Source: JOPF133 sp052144935
GTDB lineage: Bacteria > Acidobacteriota > Terriglobia > Bryobacterales > Bryobacteraceae
NCBI GenBank assembly: GCA_052144935.1
Contig: JBKQPR010000113.1
Location: forward strand, 1-51,616
DNA length: 51,616 bases
Direction: 5' to 3'
Position 1 is the first letter of the stretch. Every line of letters begins with the position of its first letter. The notes under the pieces were generated by a model. That model had not been told where the DNA came from, did not search any database, and saw only the letters and a list, made by a program, of their open reading frames with translations. Shown here piece by piece: positions 39,713-48,432 of the stretch. Both the position numbers and the translations under genes were made by a program.

Positions 39713-40366
39713 AGTTCCCTTCAGCACCCAGTCCGCGAAATCTTCCATGCGATCGCACAGCAGATCGGGAGATGGATCCTGCAACGTTTCGGGCTGGAAT
39801 CCGTAGGTGAGGCCGCAGCAGCGGATGCCCGCGTTGCGCGCGGTCTCCACATCCACCGAGCTGTCGCCCACCATCATGGTGCGGTCGCGGCCCACCTTGG
39901 CCTCTTCGATGAGCGCGTCCACGCCCATGGCGTGCGGCTTCTTGAATTCGAAGCTGTTGCCGCCGTAGACCTGGAAGAAATGGCCGCCCACGCCGAGGCC
40001 ATTCACGATGTTGCGGCTCATGCGCACGGGCTTGTTGGTGAGCACGGCCATCTTCTTGCCGGCGGCGCGGAAACGGTCCAGCGATTCCCGCACGCCGGGG
40101 TAGAGCGTGGTGTAATCCAGGTCATGCTCACGGTAATACTCCAGGAAGAATTCCAGGGCCTCCTGGACTTGCGTCTCGGTGGCCTGGTCGCCCAGCGAGC
40201 GGCGCACCAGCACCGGAGCGCCGTTTCCCACGTAGGAGTACACCCGCTCGTTCTCAAGCGGTCGCATGCCCATATGCGCGCGCGTGGCGTTGACGGCGTT
40301 GGCCAGGTCCAGGCGAGAATCGATCAGCGTGCCGTCCAGGTCGAAGATCAGCAGATCGATGGGCAC
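39701..40366 (-). CDS. HAD-family phosphatase, phosphoglycolate phosphatase-like
   Basis: This 221-residue HAD hydrolase starts at GTG 40366. All four motifs are present: LLIFDLDGTLIDSR (nucleophile Asp), AVLTNKP (Thr), a Lys in the FKKPHAMG segment and MMVGDSSVDVETARNAG (Asp). The helical cap and DLANAVNATRAHMG fit Gph-type phosphoglycolate phosphatases, which remove 2-phosphoglycolate formed during DNA repair. The C-terminal KGTTAP* is encoded within a REP element. It is the last gene of the purC-cvpA-fis-HAD cluster, 7 nt after fis. Confidence 0.88.
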   Translation of the reverse strand: MPIDLLIFDLDGTLIDSRLDLANAVNATRAHMGMRPLENERVYSYVGNGAPVLVRRSLGDQATETQVQEALEFFLEYYREHDLDYTTLYPGVRESLDRFRAAGKKMAVLTNKPVRMSRNIVNGLGVGGHFFQVYGGNSFEFKKPHAMGVDALIEEAKVGRDRTMMVGDSSVDVETARNAGIRCCGLTYGFQPETLQDPSPDLLCDRMEDFADWVLKGTTAP

Positions 40367-40373
40367 GGTGGGG

Positions 40374-40667
40374 TTATGCGGCGCCGGTTTTCCCGCGGCG
40401 GAGTGCCCTCTGGGCCCGGCCTTCGCGGGAAACTGGTTTGCGGCGCGCACGCGCGCGGCCGCCGCCCATGCCGTACTCCACCATTTTTCTCTGCAAAGTG
40501 TTGCGGTGAATGCCCAATTGACGGCTTGCGGCGCTCTGATTGTTCTCGCTCTGTTCGAGCGCGAGCTGGATCATGCTGCGCTCCAGTAGCTCGACGGCAT
40601 CTTCCATTTTCACTTTTCCCAATAGCTCCGCCGCCAGCCCGTCCAGCCTGTCAAATTTTTCTTTCAT
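40374..40667 (-). CDS. Fis-type helix-turn-helix protein
   Basis: This 97-residue protein carries a Fis-type helix-turn-helix at its centre: MEDAVELLERSMIQLALEQS, then NNQSAASRQLGIHRNTLQRKM, the same unit that ends NtrC-type activators. In short stand-alone form it is a nucleoid-type DNA binder. The last 30 residues (Arg/Gly-rich, SREGRAQRALRRGKTGAA) are encoded by a GGGCCCAGAGGGC-type repeat word and look like an acquired tail. Its start overlaps the cvpA end by 17 nt. Confidence 0.88.
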   Translation of the reverse strand: MKEKFDRLDGLAAELLGKVKMEDAVELLERSMIQLALEQSENNQSAASRQLGIHRNTLQRKMVEYGMGGGRARARRKPVSREGRAQRALRRGKTGAA

Positions 40668-41241
40668 GCTCTCTCTTTTCCGGGGCCGCGTTGCGAATCC
40701 CCTTTTCGAGGGCCTTCCCCCAAGCCTCTTTCACTTGCGCGTAGGTTCTGCGGAAGCCTTCCTTCAATTCGTGCGGCGCCATCCCGACAATCACCCGCGC
40801 GGCATCCACCACGTACGGCGCCACGCGTGAATTCACCACCGCCTGAGGCGGATGATCGGCATCCGTGGAAAACGCCATGATGCCGGTGACCAGCGCGACC
40901 GCCACCAGGAGGCCGCGCAGCACGCCGAAGCCGGCGCCCAGGGCGTGATCGACGAAGCGAAGCCCGGTTACCCGCAGGAACCTTCCCACCACGTGGCTGA
41001 TCAGACTTCCCAGCAACATCACCCCGAAGAACACGATGAAGAAGCCGGCCAGATTGGCCAAACCGCGCGAACTCAGATACGGTATCAGAAAAGAGCCCGC
41101 GAGGCCATAGAACCAGATACCCAGCAGTAGCGCGAGTACCACAGCTACCAGTCCGATCAACTCTCGCGAGAGGCCCTTGCGAAAGCTGGTGAAGATGGAG
41201 GCGGCCAGAATGAAAATCAGAACTGCGTCCAGCCAATTCAT
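40651..41241 (-). CDS. cvpA: CvpA-family membrane protein
   Basis: A 196-residue protein with four membrane helices (MNWLDAVLIFILAASIFTSF, LIGLVAVVLALLLGIWFYG, LAGFFIVFFGVMLLGSLISHV, FGVLRGLLVAVALVTGIMAF). This is the CvpA pattern, with RKGLSRELIG in the first loop. CvpA is needed for colicin V production in E. coli and has roles in envelope stability. Placement next to a purine gene (purC, ATGA overlap) recalls the cvpA-purF linkage in enterobacteria. Confidence 0.9.
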   Translation of the reverse strand: MNWLDAVLIFILAASIFTSFRKGLSRELIGLVAVVLALLLGIWFYGLAGSFLIPYLSSRGLANLAGFFIVFFGVMLLGSLISHVVGRFLRVTGLRFVDHALGAGFGVLRGLLVAVALVTGIMAFSTDADHPPQAVVNSRVAPYVVDAARVIVGMAPHELKEGFRRTYAQVKEAWGKALEKGIRNAAPEKREHERKI

Positions 41242-42137
41242 AATTCGCGGCCGGTGATCGCGTGGTACGCTTGCCGGTACTTCTCGCCGGTCCGGGCGGC
41301 CACTTCCTCCGGCAACGGCGGCGCGGGGGGCTGCTTGTTCCAGTGAATCGATTCCAGATAATCGCGCACGAACTGCTTGTCGAAGGAAAACTGGGGTCCG
41401 CCGGGCTGGTACGTCGCGGCGGGCCAGAAGCGCGAAGAATCGGGCGTCAGCACTTCGTCTCCCAGCACCAGCTCGCCGTCCACAAAGCCGAATTCGAATT
41501 TGGTGTCGGCGATCAGGATGCCGCGAGTCTCGGCGTAGCGCGCCGCGCGCGCGTAGATCGCCAGCGTGAGGTCGCGCAGGCGCGTGGCCAGGCCGCTTCC
41601 GATCAGCGATGCCGTGCGCTCGAACGAGATGTTCTCGTCGTGGCCGCTCTGCGCCTTGATGGCCGGGGTGAAGATCGGCTCGGGCAGCTTTTCGCTCTCC
41701 CGCAACCCGGCCGGCAGCGGGATGCCGCACACCGTGCCACTCTCGCGGTATTCCCTCCAGCCCGAGCCGGAAATATAACCGCGCGCCACGCACTCGATCT
41801 CCACCATGTCGGCGCGCTTCACCAGCATGGAGCGGCCTTCCAGTTGCTCGCGAAATCGGAGAAGCGGCTCCGGATACTCCGCAACATTGGCGGTCAGAAA
41901 ATGCGTGGGCGTGAGGTCCTTGAGAAAATCGAACCAGAAAATGGAGAGCTGCGTGAGCACCTTGCCCTTATCCGGAATGCCGGTGGGCAGGATGTAATCG
42001 AATGCCGAGATGCGGTCGGTGGCCACGATCAGCAACCGCCCGTCCACGCGATAGACATCGCGCACTTTGCCGCGAGCGTGCCGCTCCACTCCGGGAAAAT
42101 CCGTCTGGAGAACAACTGGGTCTTGAGTCAGGTCCAC
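41238..42137 (-). CDS. purC: SAICAR synthetase
   Basis: PurC of 299 residues, adding aspartate to CAIR in purine synthesis. GTG 42137 is chosen because AAGGA lies 5 nt upstream and the family opening follows. Motifs: GKVRDVYRVDGRLLIVATDRISAFD (ATP and CAIR binding), KRADMVEIECVARGYISGSG, KAQSGHDENISF, and ILIADTKFEFGFVDGEL near the active site. The length (about 300) is the eukaryote-like longer type rather than the 237-residue E. coli type. First gene of the operon. Confidence 0.94.
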   Translation of the reverse strand: MDLTQDPVVLQTDFPGVERHARGKVRDVYRVDGRLLIVATDRISAFDYILPTGIPDKGKVLTQLSIFWFDFLKDLTPTHFLTANVAEYPEPLLRFREQLEGRSMLVKRADMVEIECVARGYISGSGWREYRESGTVCGIPLPAGLRESEKLPEPIFTPAIKAQSGHDENISFERTASLIGSGLATRLRDLTLAIYARAARYAETRGILIADTKFEFGFVDGELVLGDEVLTPDSSRFWPAATYQPGGPQFSFDKQFVRDYLESIHWNKQPPAPPLPEEVAARTGEKYRQAYHAITGREL

Positions 42138-42247
42138 GATTCCTTCAGGCTTTAATCGGGGGGAGTCAATCCAAATGATACTCCGTCTGCGGCGTATGTC
42201 AATGCGGATGAAACCTATTTTTTTGTGGTAAGAGTCGGGGGACTCCT

Positions 42248-44245
42248 CTAGCGCGCGGCGCGGTGGCGTTCGGCGAGCGCCAGCGTGCCGTTTGCGACCG
42301 TCTCCAGATCCTGCCGCATCTTGCGCCACTGCGCTTCGGTGGTGCTGGCCGGCCGCGATCCCGGCACAAAAAAGTCGGGCAGGCGAAGCAGCAATTCATG
42401 CGCGGCCTGTTGGCCCGTGGCGATCTGGGCGCGGGTGGGCCGCGAGATCTTCTGCAGGTTCAGCGACGCCAGGTAGAGCACGGTGAGCGCCTGGCGCGCA
42501 TCGGGAAGCGCGGTTGCCAGTCCTTGCGCCAGCAGAGTGTTCGCCGTTTCCAACACCTTGGCCGATTGCCCGGTTCCGTCGAAGGCCTGGACATAATCGA
42601 ACTGCCGTTCGGCCTCGAAATCGGTGTGCGGGAAACGCTCGGCCCAGGTGTTGAGGCTGGTGAGCGCGCGGGCGAAATCATTGGCGTTGAAGCTGTTCCG
42701 GACTTCGCGGTACAGGTCGAATTCGCCGTCGCGGAATCTCCTGCCGGGCGGATTGGTTTTGGTCGGCTCCTGCTTAGGAGGCGGTGCGTGGCGGCGATTG
42801 GTGTCACCGCTGGTGGTGGTTGCCGAGGAAGCGCTTGCCGACGCCGATGCCGTGGAGGAGGGGGCAGACTTCGCTGGCGCCGGTTGGCCCGGCGGCGTCA
42901 GCAGAATCACGGACAGCGGGTTCACCACCACGGTGGGCGGATCCTGCGGAGCGGTTCCGCCGGCAACCGCCGCGGGAGGCGGAAGGACCGCTGGCGCGGG
43001 AGGAGGCGTCGGACTCTCAGTGGGAATTTCACCGGGACTTTCAAAGGACCCGCCCGTCACCGCCGGCAGCACCCGCGTGCGCGAGGAGACCAGCAGCGGC
43101 CGGGTGGCCTCCAGACGCGCCGCGGGGAAGGATGGCGAGGGAAGCGCCAGGGTGAACGCCGCCGCCTTCAGCGGCTCTTTCGGCCGCTCGGTGAAGCCCG
43201 CCGGGTCGATGGCGCGCGCATCCGCGGCAAAGGCCGCGAAGGTGGTGTTGGAATTCAGAAACTCGGCCGGCATATCCGACCCGTTCCACTCTTCGCCGGG
43301 GGCCAGCGGTCCCCAACCGGCCAGCTTGTCGCCGCGCATCCAGTAGACCTCGGCGGGCTTGAATACGGCGCCGGCGGCCGGCGCCCACACCCAACCCAGC
43401 TTGTCCTTGCGCGTCCAGCGGCCGTAGTGATAAGGCAGCCATCCCCACGGTTCGTCGCTCACCCAGGCGTAGCCCAGCGCGCCGTACCAGCGCCAGCGGC
43501 CATCGCGATAGGGTATCCATCCATCCTGCTCCTTGGGCTGCCACACCGCGCCCAGATCGCCGGTTTGAATCCACTCGCCGGCGGCATCCAGATCCACCAG
43601 CCCGTAGCGCTGGAGTACGTGCGCCGCGGAAACCGGAGAGGCCAGCGCCTTGTCGCGCCCTTCGCTCCATTCGTCCAAGTCCAACCGGGCGATTTCGCGG
43701 TCGAGGAAAAAGCGCGCCGGATTGGACGGTTCCACACGCGTGGTCTGGCCTTCGCGCAAATCCATCTCGGCGGCCGGCGACGAGAAGCGCACCACGCCCT
43801 CGATCACCGAAATCCGGCTCCAGCTCTCGCGCACTTCCAGGCGCACGCGTGCGCCGCGGGTGAGCACGATCTGCGCGCCCGGCACGGCCAGCGTGAGCGC
43901 GTCACGGCCCTCCGGCTCGCCGGTGAAATAGGCCAGCCCGCGATCCAGCCACAGCAGGGTGACGCGCTGGCCGGTGGAGAGCCGCGTGTAGTCGGCCAGC
44001 GCGCACTGCGAATCCGGACCCAGCCGCCAGGCGCTGCCCTCATCCAGCTCGATTTCGAGGCGCGATTCCGCCCCGGTGCGCAACCAGGTGGATTCCGGCA
44101 GCGGCAGGTTGCGCTCGGCGGCCATCCAGCCCTCGGCGGCCTCCAGTTGCACTTCGGCCTGTCCATCGAAATCGCCCAACCGGGCGTAGCGGGCCTGCCC
44201 CGCGAAGAGGGCGGCCGGAAGCAGCAGCAGTGTAAGGCGTCGCAT
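42248..44245 (-). CDS. Secreted FecR-domain protein with aromatic (YxxWxW) repeats and C-terminal helices
   Basis: A 665-residue exported protein (signal peptide 1-16, MRRLTLLLLPAALFAG). Residues 30-185 look like DUF6600/FecR: GSAWRLGPDSQCALADYT and SRISVIEGVVRFSS. Residues 235-310 carry aromatic repeats (DGWIPYRDGRWRWYGALGYA, PWGWLPYHYGRWTRKDKLGWVW), the YXWGXW/DUF6600 motif. A Pro/Ala/Ser-rich linker (430-530) precedes a TPR-like helical end (LTSLNTWAERFPHTDFEAE). It is typical of acidobacterial surface proteins; function unknown. Confidence 0.85.
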   Translation of the reverse strand: MRRLTLLLLPAALFAGQARYARLGDFDGQAEVQLEAAEGWMAAERNLPLPESTWLRTGAESRLEIELDEGSAWRLGPDSQCALADYTRLSTGQRVTLLWLDRGLAYFTGEPEGRDALTLAVPGAQIVLTRGARVRLEVRESWSRISVIEGVVRFSSPAAEMDLREGQTTRVEPSNPARFFLDREIARLDLDEWSEGRDKALASPVSAAHVLQRYGLVDLDAAGEWIQTGDLGAVWQPKEQDGWIPYRDGRWRWYGALGYAWVSDEPWGWLPYHYGRWTRKDKLGWVWAPAAGAVFKPAEVYWMRGDKLAGWGPLAPGEEWNGSDMPAEFLNSNTTFAAFAADARAIDPAGFTERPKEPLKAAAFTLALPSPSFPAARLEATRPLLVSSRTRVLPAVTGGSFESPGEIPTESPTPPPAPAVLPPPAAVAGGTAPQDPPTVVVNPLSVILLTPPGQPAPAKSAPSSTASASASASSATTTSGDTNRRHAPPPKQEPTKTNPPGRRFRDGEFDLYREVRNSFNANDFARALTSLNTWAERFPHTDFEAERQFDYVQAFDGTGQSAKVLETANTLLAQGLATALPDARQALTVLYLASLNLQKISRPTRAQIATGQQAAHELLLRLPDFFVPGSRPASTTEAQWRKMRQDLETVANGTLALAERHRAAR

Positions 44246-44300
44246 AAAACACCTCGATCGGGCCAGGGTCTATTCCAAAGACGATCCAACTGGCCCCGGC

Positions 44301-44779
44301 GTTGTAAGTAAAATCAAGAGCTCAGTTCTCCGTCGGGTCCTTTTCGGCTCGGTCCACCCGAAGCCGGCCGGCAGCAGTTGCGCGGCGGCCCGCACAGCGA
44401 AGAGGGCCGCCGAAATCAGCAGCGCAAAAGTTCGCATAAACTCGCCCCGCCGTTGTAAGTAAAATCAATCGCGCGCTCAGTTCTCCGCCGGGTCCTTTTC
44501 GGCCCGGTCCACCCGAAGCCGGCCGGCAGCAGTGGCGCGGCGGCCCGCGCCGCGAAAGGGCCGCCGAAATCAGCAGCGTAAAAGTTCGCATAAACTCGCC
44601 CCACCGTCGTAAGTAAAATCAAGCGCGCGCTCAGTGCTCCGTCGGGTCCTTTTCGGCCCGGTCCACCCGAAGCCGGCCGGCAGCAGTGGCGCTGTGGCCC
44701 GCGCAGCGAAGAGGGCCGCCGAAATCAGCAGCGCAAAAGTTCGCATAAACTCAGCCACCGTTGCCAGTAAAATCAAGCT
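44301..44779. repeat. Three tandem copies of a 152-154 bp divergent intergenic unit
   Basis: Copies begin at 44301, 44453 and 44606, each with GTYGTAAGTAAAATCAA; a fourth partial copy (GTTGCCAGTAAAATCAAGCT, from 44760) is the leader of rnr. On the minus strand each copy opens with ATG and a signal-peptide-like frame MRTF(A/T)LLISAAL followed by LLPAGFGWT. The unit therefore is the original region between rnr and a lost divergent exported-protein gene, multiplied three times. Confidence 0.9.
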
Positions 44780-47089
44780 ATGACAGACGGCGCCCTTTTG
44801 GACCACATCGCCAGTCTCCCGCACGCCAAGGCCAATTTCAAGCAACTGGTCCGCGAGATGGGCGTGAAAGGCGACGGCCGCACCGATTTGGAAACCGCGC
44901 TGGCCCGCCTCACCGCGCGCGGCGACCTGATCGAGCTGCGCTCCGGCCACTACGCCGTCACCGCGCGCAGCCGCGAGTTCGCCGTCGGCCGCCTGCAGAT
45001 GCACCGCGATGGCTACGGCTTCCTGATTTCCGAGCGGCCCATCGAAGGCATTACCGGCGATGTTTTCATCCCTCCGGACCAGGCCGAGCGCGCCATGCAC
45101 GGCGACCGCGTAGTGGTGCGGATCGCGCGAATCGAGGCGGACGGCCGGGCGGATGGCGAAATCGTCAAGGTGCTCAAGCGCGCCCAGTCCACGGTGGTCG
45201 GCGAATTCCGCATCGGGCGGCGCGGCCAGTATGTGGTGCCGCACGACGAGCGCATCCACCAGTGGATCGAGATTCCCGAGGGCATGGAGTTTCCGGCCGC
45301 AGCGGACGGGGCGCCCTCGCCCGACCGCATCGGCGTTACCCCTCCGAAAGTCGAGTCGGTGGAAGAGCTGGCCGGCATGGTGGTGAACGTCGAGCTACTG
45401 GAATTTCCCGAAAAAGGCGCCGGGCCGGTGGGCCGCGTGGTGGAGATTCTTGGCCGCCCCGGCGATTTCGGAGTGGATGTCGAGATCGTCATCCGCAAGC
45501 ATCACCTGCCGCACCAGTTTCCGCCGGAGGTGTTGGAGCAGGCCCAGGCCATTCCGAATACCATCACGGCGGGCGAACTGGAGGGCCGGCGCGATTTCCG
45601 CGAGATGCCGATTGTGACCATCGACGGCGAAACGGCCCGCGATTTCGACGATGCCGTATGGGTGGATCGCATGCCCAATGGGAATTACGCGCTGCACGTA
45701 CACATCGCCGACGTGAGCCATTACGTACGGCCGGGAACCCCCATCGACGGGGAGGCGCGGCTGCGCGGCACCAGCGTCTATTTTCCCGACCGCGCCGTGC
45801 CCATGCTGCCCTACGAGCTGTCCACCGACATCTGCTCGCTGATCCCGCACGTGGACCGGCTGGTGCTGTCGGCGCTCTTGGAGATCGACCATCAGGGCAC
45901 AGTGGTGGCGCAGGAATTCACCGCCGGGGTGATCCGCAGCGCCGAGCGCATGACTTACACCAACGTCCACCTTTTGTTGGAGGGCGACGCCGGGATGCGG
46001 GAGCGCTACGGCCCGCTGGTGGAGCGCTTCGAGCTGATGCGCGAGCTGGCGCTGATTTTGAACCGCAAGCGCGTACGCCGCGGCTCCATCGATTTCGATC
46101 TGCCGGAGCCGCTCATCGAATTCGACGAATGGGGCGCCATGACCGGAGTCACGCGCGCGCCGCGCGACATCGCCCACCGCATCATCGAGGAGTTTATGCT
46201 GGCCGCCAACGAGGCCGTGGCCGGGCATTTGGAACATACCGTGGAGACCTCCCTCTACCGCATTCACGAGAAGCCCGACCCCAAGCGGGTGATGGAATTC
46301 GAAGAGGTGGCGGCGCATTTCGGGTACACGCTGGGCGTGGGCGCGATTCCGGTGAAGCGCTTCGCGTACACGGACCGGCACCGCGATGGCAGCAAGAAGC
46401 GCCACGAGATCGAATTGGCGGATGCCGGGCTGAAGATTTCGTCACGCATGTATCAGAAGCTGGTGGCCAAGATCGAGGGCAAGCCGGAGGAGCGCATTCT
46501 GAGTTACCTGATGCTGCGGTCGCTCAAACAGGCGCGCTACAGCACCGAAAACGAAGGCCACTTCGCGCTGGCCGCGGATACCTACACGCATTTCACGTCG
46601 CCCATCCGGCGGTATCCCGATCTGCTGATCCATCGGCTGATGAAAGGGATGACGGTGGCCGGCCTTCCCGAACTGGCCAGCGAGTGCTCGCAATCCGAGC
46701 GGCGCGCGGCCGACGCCGAACGCGAGTTGGTGGAGTGGAAAAAGGTGCAGTTCATGGCCGAGCGGGTGGGCGACGATTTCGACGCGCTGGTGATCTCGAC
46801 CGCCAAATATGGCTTGTTCGTGGAACTGGCCGATCTGTTCATCGAGGGCCTGGTGCCTATCGACACGCTGCCCGGCGACCAGTACACTTATCAGGAGAAC
46901 GTGCGCAAAATCGTGGGCCGACGCACGCACCGCGAGTTTTCGATTGGAGACCGCGTGCGGGTGATCCTCGATCGCGTGGACGACAACGAGCGCAAACTAC
47001 AGTTTTCCTTATTGGACGATGACCCCAAACGATCTGCTGCTCATCCCCGGCGGCGAGTTTCTCATGGGCCAGGAAAACGGCCGCGATGA
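44780..47089 (+). CDS. rnr: Ribonuclease R
   Basis: RNase R of 769 residues, a processive 3'-5' exoribonuclease that degrades structured RNA. Order: winged-helix RNaseR N-terminal domain (1-65), cold-shock OB domain (about 68-130, VGRLQMHRDGYGFLISERP), RNB catalytic domain with the metal-binding TIDGETARDFDDAVWVDR, and a C-terminal S1 domain (LVISTAKYGLFVELADLFIE). The last 24 residues (DPKRSAAHPRRRVSHGPGKR) lie in the overlap with the next gene and are basic, as is usual for RNase R tails. The leader is the last partial copy of the 152-bp repeat. Confidence 0.95.
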   Translation: MTDGALLDHIASLPHAKANFKQLVREMGVKGDGRTDLETALARLTARGDLIELRSGHYAVTARSREFAVGRLQMHRDGYGFLISERPIEGITGDVFIPPDQAERAMHGDRVVVRIARIEADGRADGEIVKVLKRAQSTVVGEFRIGRRGQYVVPHDERIHQWIEIPEGMEFPAAADGAPSPDRIGVTPPKVESVEELAGMVVNVELLEFPEKGAGPVGRVVEILGRPGDFGVDVEIVIRKHHLPHQFPPEVLEQAQAIPNTITAGELEGRRDFREMPIVTIDGETARDFDDAVWVDRMPNGNYALHVHIADVSHYVRPGTPIDGEARLRGTSVYFPDRAVPMLPYELSTDICSLIPHVDRLVLSALLEIDHQGTVVAQEFTAGVIRSAERMTYTNVHLLLEGDAGMRERYGPLVERFELMRELALILNRKRVRRGSIDFDLPEPLIEFDEWGAMTGVTRAPRDIAHRIIEEFMLAANEAVAGHLEHTVETSLYRIHEKPDPKRVMEFEEVAAHFGYTLGVGAIPVKRFAYTDRHRDGSKKRHEIELADAGLKISSRMYQKLVAKIEGKPEERILSYLMLRSLKQARYSTENEGHFALAADTYTHFTSPIRRYPDLLIHRLMKGMTVAGLPELASECSQSERRAADAERELVEWKKVQFMAERVGDDFDALVISTAKYGLFVELADLFIEGLVPIDTLPGDQYTYQENVRKIVGRRTHREFSIGDRVRVILDRVDDNERKLQFSLLDDDPKRSAAHPRRRVSHGPGKRPR

Positions 47090-47666
47090 GGAGCGCCCGG
47101 TGCATCGCGTTACCGTGGCCCCCTTCCGCCTGTGCCGTTTTCAGGTGACCAACGCGGATTACGCGGCCTTCCGCGCCTTCGCCTACGACTGCGCGGAGAA
47201 GCCCGTCACCAGCGTGAGCTGGTTTGACGCGGTGGAATTCTGCCGCTGGCTTTCGGCGCGATGGGGCATGCCCGTGCGGCTGCCTACCGAGTCCGAATGG
47301 GAGTTCGCCGCGCGCGGCGGCCTGGAGCAGAAGCTCTATCCGTGGGGCGACGCGCCGGTGACCTCGCGAGCGGATTACGCGGCGCGCTGGATCGACGGGC
47401 CGGAACCCATCGCCACGGCCGAGCCCAACGGATACGGCCTCTACGACATGTGCGAGAACGTGCACGAGTGGTGCTCAGACTGGTACGATCCGCGGTATTA
47501 CGAGATTTCGCCCGCCGAAGATCCGCGCGGTCCCGAGCAGGGAGCCCGGCGCGCCTCCCGCGGCGGGGCCTGGCGGCACCACATCAAGATCGCCCGCTGC
47601 GCCGCGCGCAGCAGCATCCCGCCCGAGTTCCGCTACGCGGATTATGGATTTCGGGTGGCGGTGTGA
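47019..47666 (+). CDS. SUMF1/formylglycine-generating enzyme-like protein without the Cys pair
   Basis: This 215-residue protein carries the SUMF1 fold: LLIPGGEFLMGQENGRDEER, VTNADYAAF, VSWFDAVEFCRWLS, RLPTESEWEFAARGG, YGLYDMCENVHEWCSDWY and ASRGGAWRHHIKIARCAAR. True formylglycine enzymes carry a catalytic Cys pair after RGGS; here those places are occupied by His and others, so sulfatase activation is unlikely. Non-FGE members act in ergothioneine-type chemistry or as binding domains. It overlaps rnr by 71 nt in another frame. Confidence 0.85.
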   Translation: MTPNDLLLIPGGEFLMGQENGRDEERPVHRVTVAPFRLCRFQVTNADYAAFRAFAYDCAEKPVTSVSWFDAVEFCRWLSARWGMPVRLPTESEWEFAARGGLEQKLYPWGDAPVTSRADYAARWIDGPEPIATAEPNGYGLYDMCENVHEWCSDWYDPRYYEISPAEDPRGPEQGARRASRGGAWRHHIKIARCAARSSIPPEFRYADYGFRVAV

Positions 47667-47747
47667 GGGGCGGGCGCGGCGCGGCGCGGTCCGGCCATCG
47701 CCCAAGAGCCTATGATGGTTGCTTAGAAACCAGCTCGAGATTGGCCC

Positions 47748-48023
47748 GTGAAGATCAGCACCGTCCGCGAGTTCCGTGACAACGCTTCCGGCTTGCTCAG
47801 GTCCAAGGACCCCGTCCTGGTAACCCGGCGAGGCCGTCTCGCAGGTGTGTTCTTCCCTTGGCCCGAAGGCACCATGCCAATCGAACTCAAGCGCGAGGTC
47901 TTTTCGGTTCTCAGCGGCGAAGTGCGGCGCCAGGTCAAGAAGCGGGGTCTTTCGGAGGACGGGATTGTAGAAGACTTCGAGTCGTGGCGGAAGAGCCGGC
48001 GTGAAACTCGTCGCAGACGCTAA
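47748..48023 (+). CDS. Phd/YefM-like antitoxin, module 1
   Basis: This 91-residue protein starts at GTG 47748 (KISTVREFRDNASGLLRSKDPVLVTRRGRLAGVF). This is the Phd/YefM-type N-terminal DNA-binding domain of type II antitoxins, followed by a toxin-binding tail (SEDGIVEDFESWRKSRRETR). It overlaps its partner PIN-domain gene by 23 nt. The antitoxin is intact although the toxin partner is frameshifted. Confidence 0.8.
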   Translation: MKISTVREFRDNASGLLRSKDPVLVTRRGRLAGVFFPWPEGTMPIELKREVFSVLSGEVRRQVKKRGLSEDGIVEDFESWRKSRRETRRRR

Positions 48024-48369
48024 CGTCCCGCTCTCAGCCGTTCTGGGTGGACGCGCCAATACCGTGCCGCAGCATGCCCGGTGTGACCGAGGCTCTAACT
48101 GCCGAAGCCACGCTCGCCGAGGTCCAGGAATACGCGGCACAACTGGCAACCAAGAAGCCGCACTTCCTGTCAGGGTGATCGCGCGAGTTGTCTATAGGGA
48201 CAGCATCCCGGAGGCCGAGCGGCGGGGCCGGCGCGATCCGGACGACGTCGAGGTTCTGGCGCTGGCTCTTCACACCGGACTCGCCGTTTCGTCGAACGAC
48301 AATGACTTTGAAGGCGTCGGTGTTGAGTGGCTCACAACGGCTGAACTTCTGGCACGACTTGGGCCTTAG
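48001..48369 (+). pseudogene. PIN-domain toxin, module 1, internally frameshifted
   Basis: The frame from GTG 48001 starts like a PIN toxin (MKLVADANVPLSAVLGGRAN, with the first catalytic Asp) and ends like one (RRDPDDVEVLALALHTGLAV, SSNDNDFEGVGVEWLTTAEL). The middle, about 48070-48165, is nonsense rich in Arg/Cys/Ser. The proper middle is found in the +1 frame at 48083-48175: VTEALTAEATLAEVQEYAAQ. Two compensating shifts therefore leave an open frame in which the second acidic catalytic residue and its helix are lost. The product, if made, should be inactive. Confidence 0.8.
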
Positions 48370-48432
48370 CAAAGTGCGCAGTCGGAAGCGCCACACTTAC
48401 TCCGCCCAAGCCGTCGCGATGGACGGGCGCCA

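Noticed and set aside
42263..44311. 682-codon plus-strand open frame opposite the FecR-type gene
   Set aside because: No family motif, Arg/Gly-rich; the minus strand carries a signal peptide and clear domains.
44761..47022. 753-codon open frame in another frame of rnr
   Set aside because: Arg/Pro/His-rich shadow; the RNase R frame has all domains.
47019..47666. Genuine sulfatase-activating formylglycine enzyme
   Set aside because: The catalytic Cys pair after RGG is absent and no sulfatase gene is nearby.
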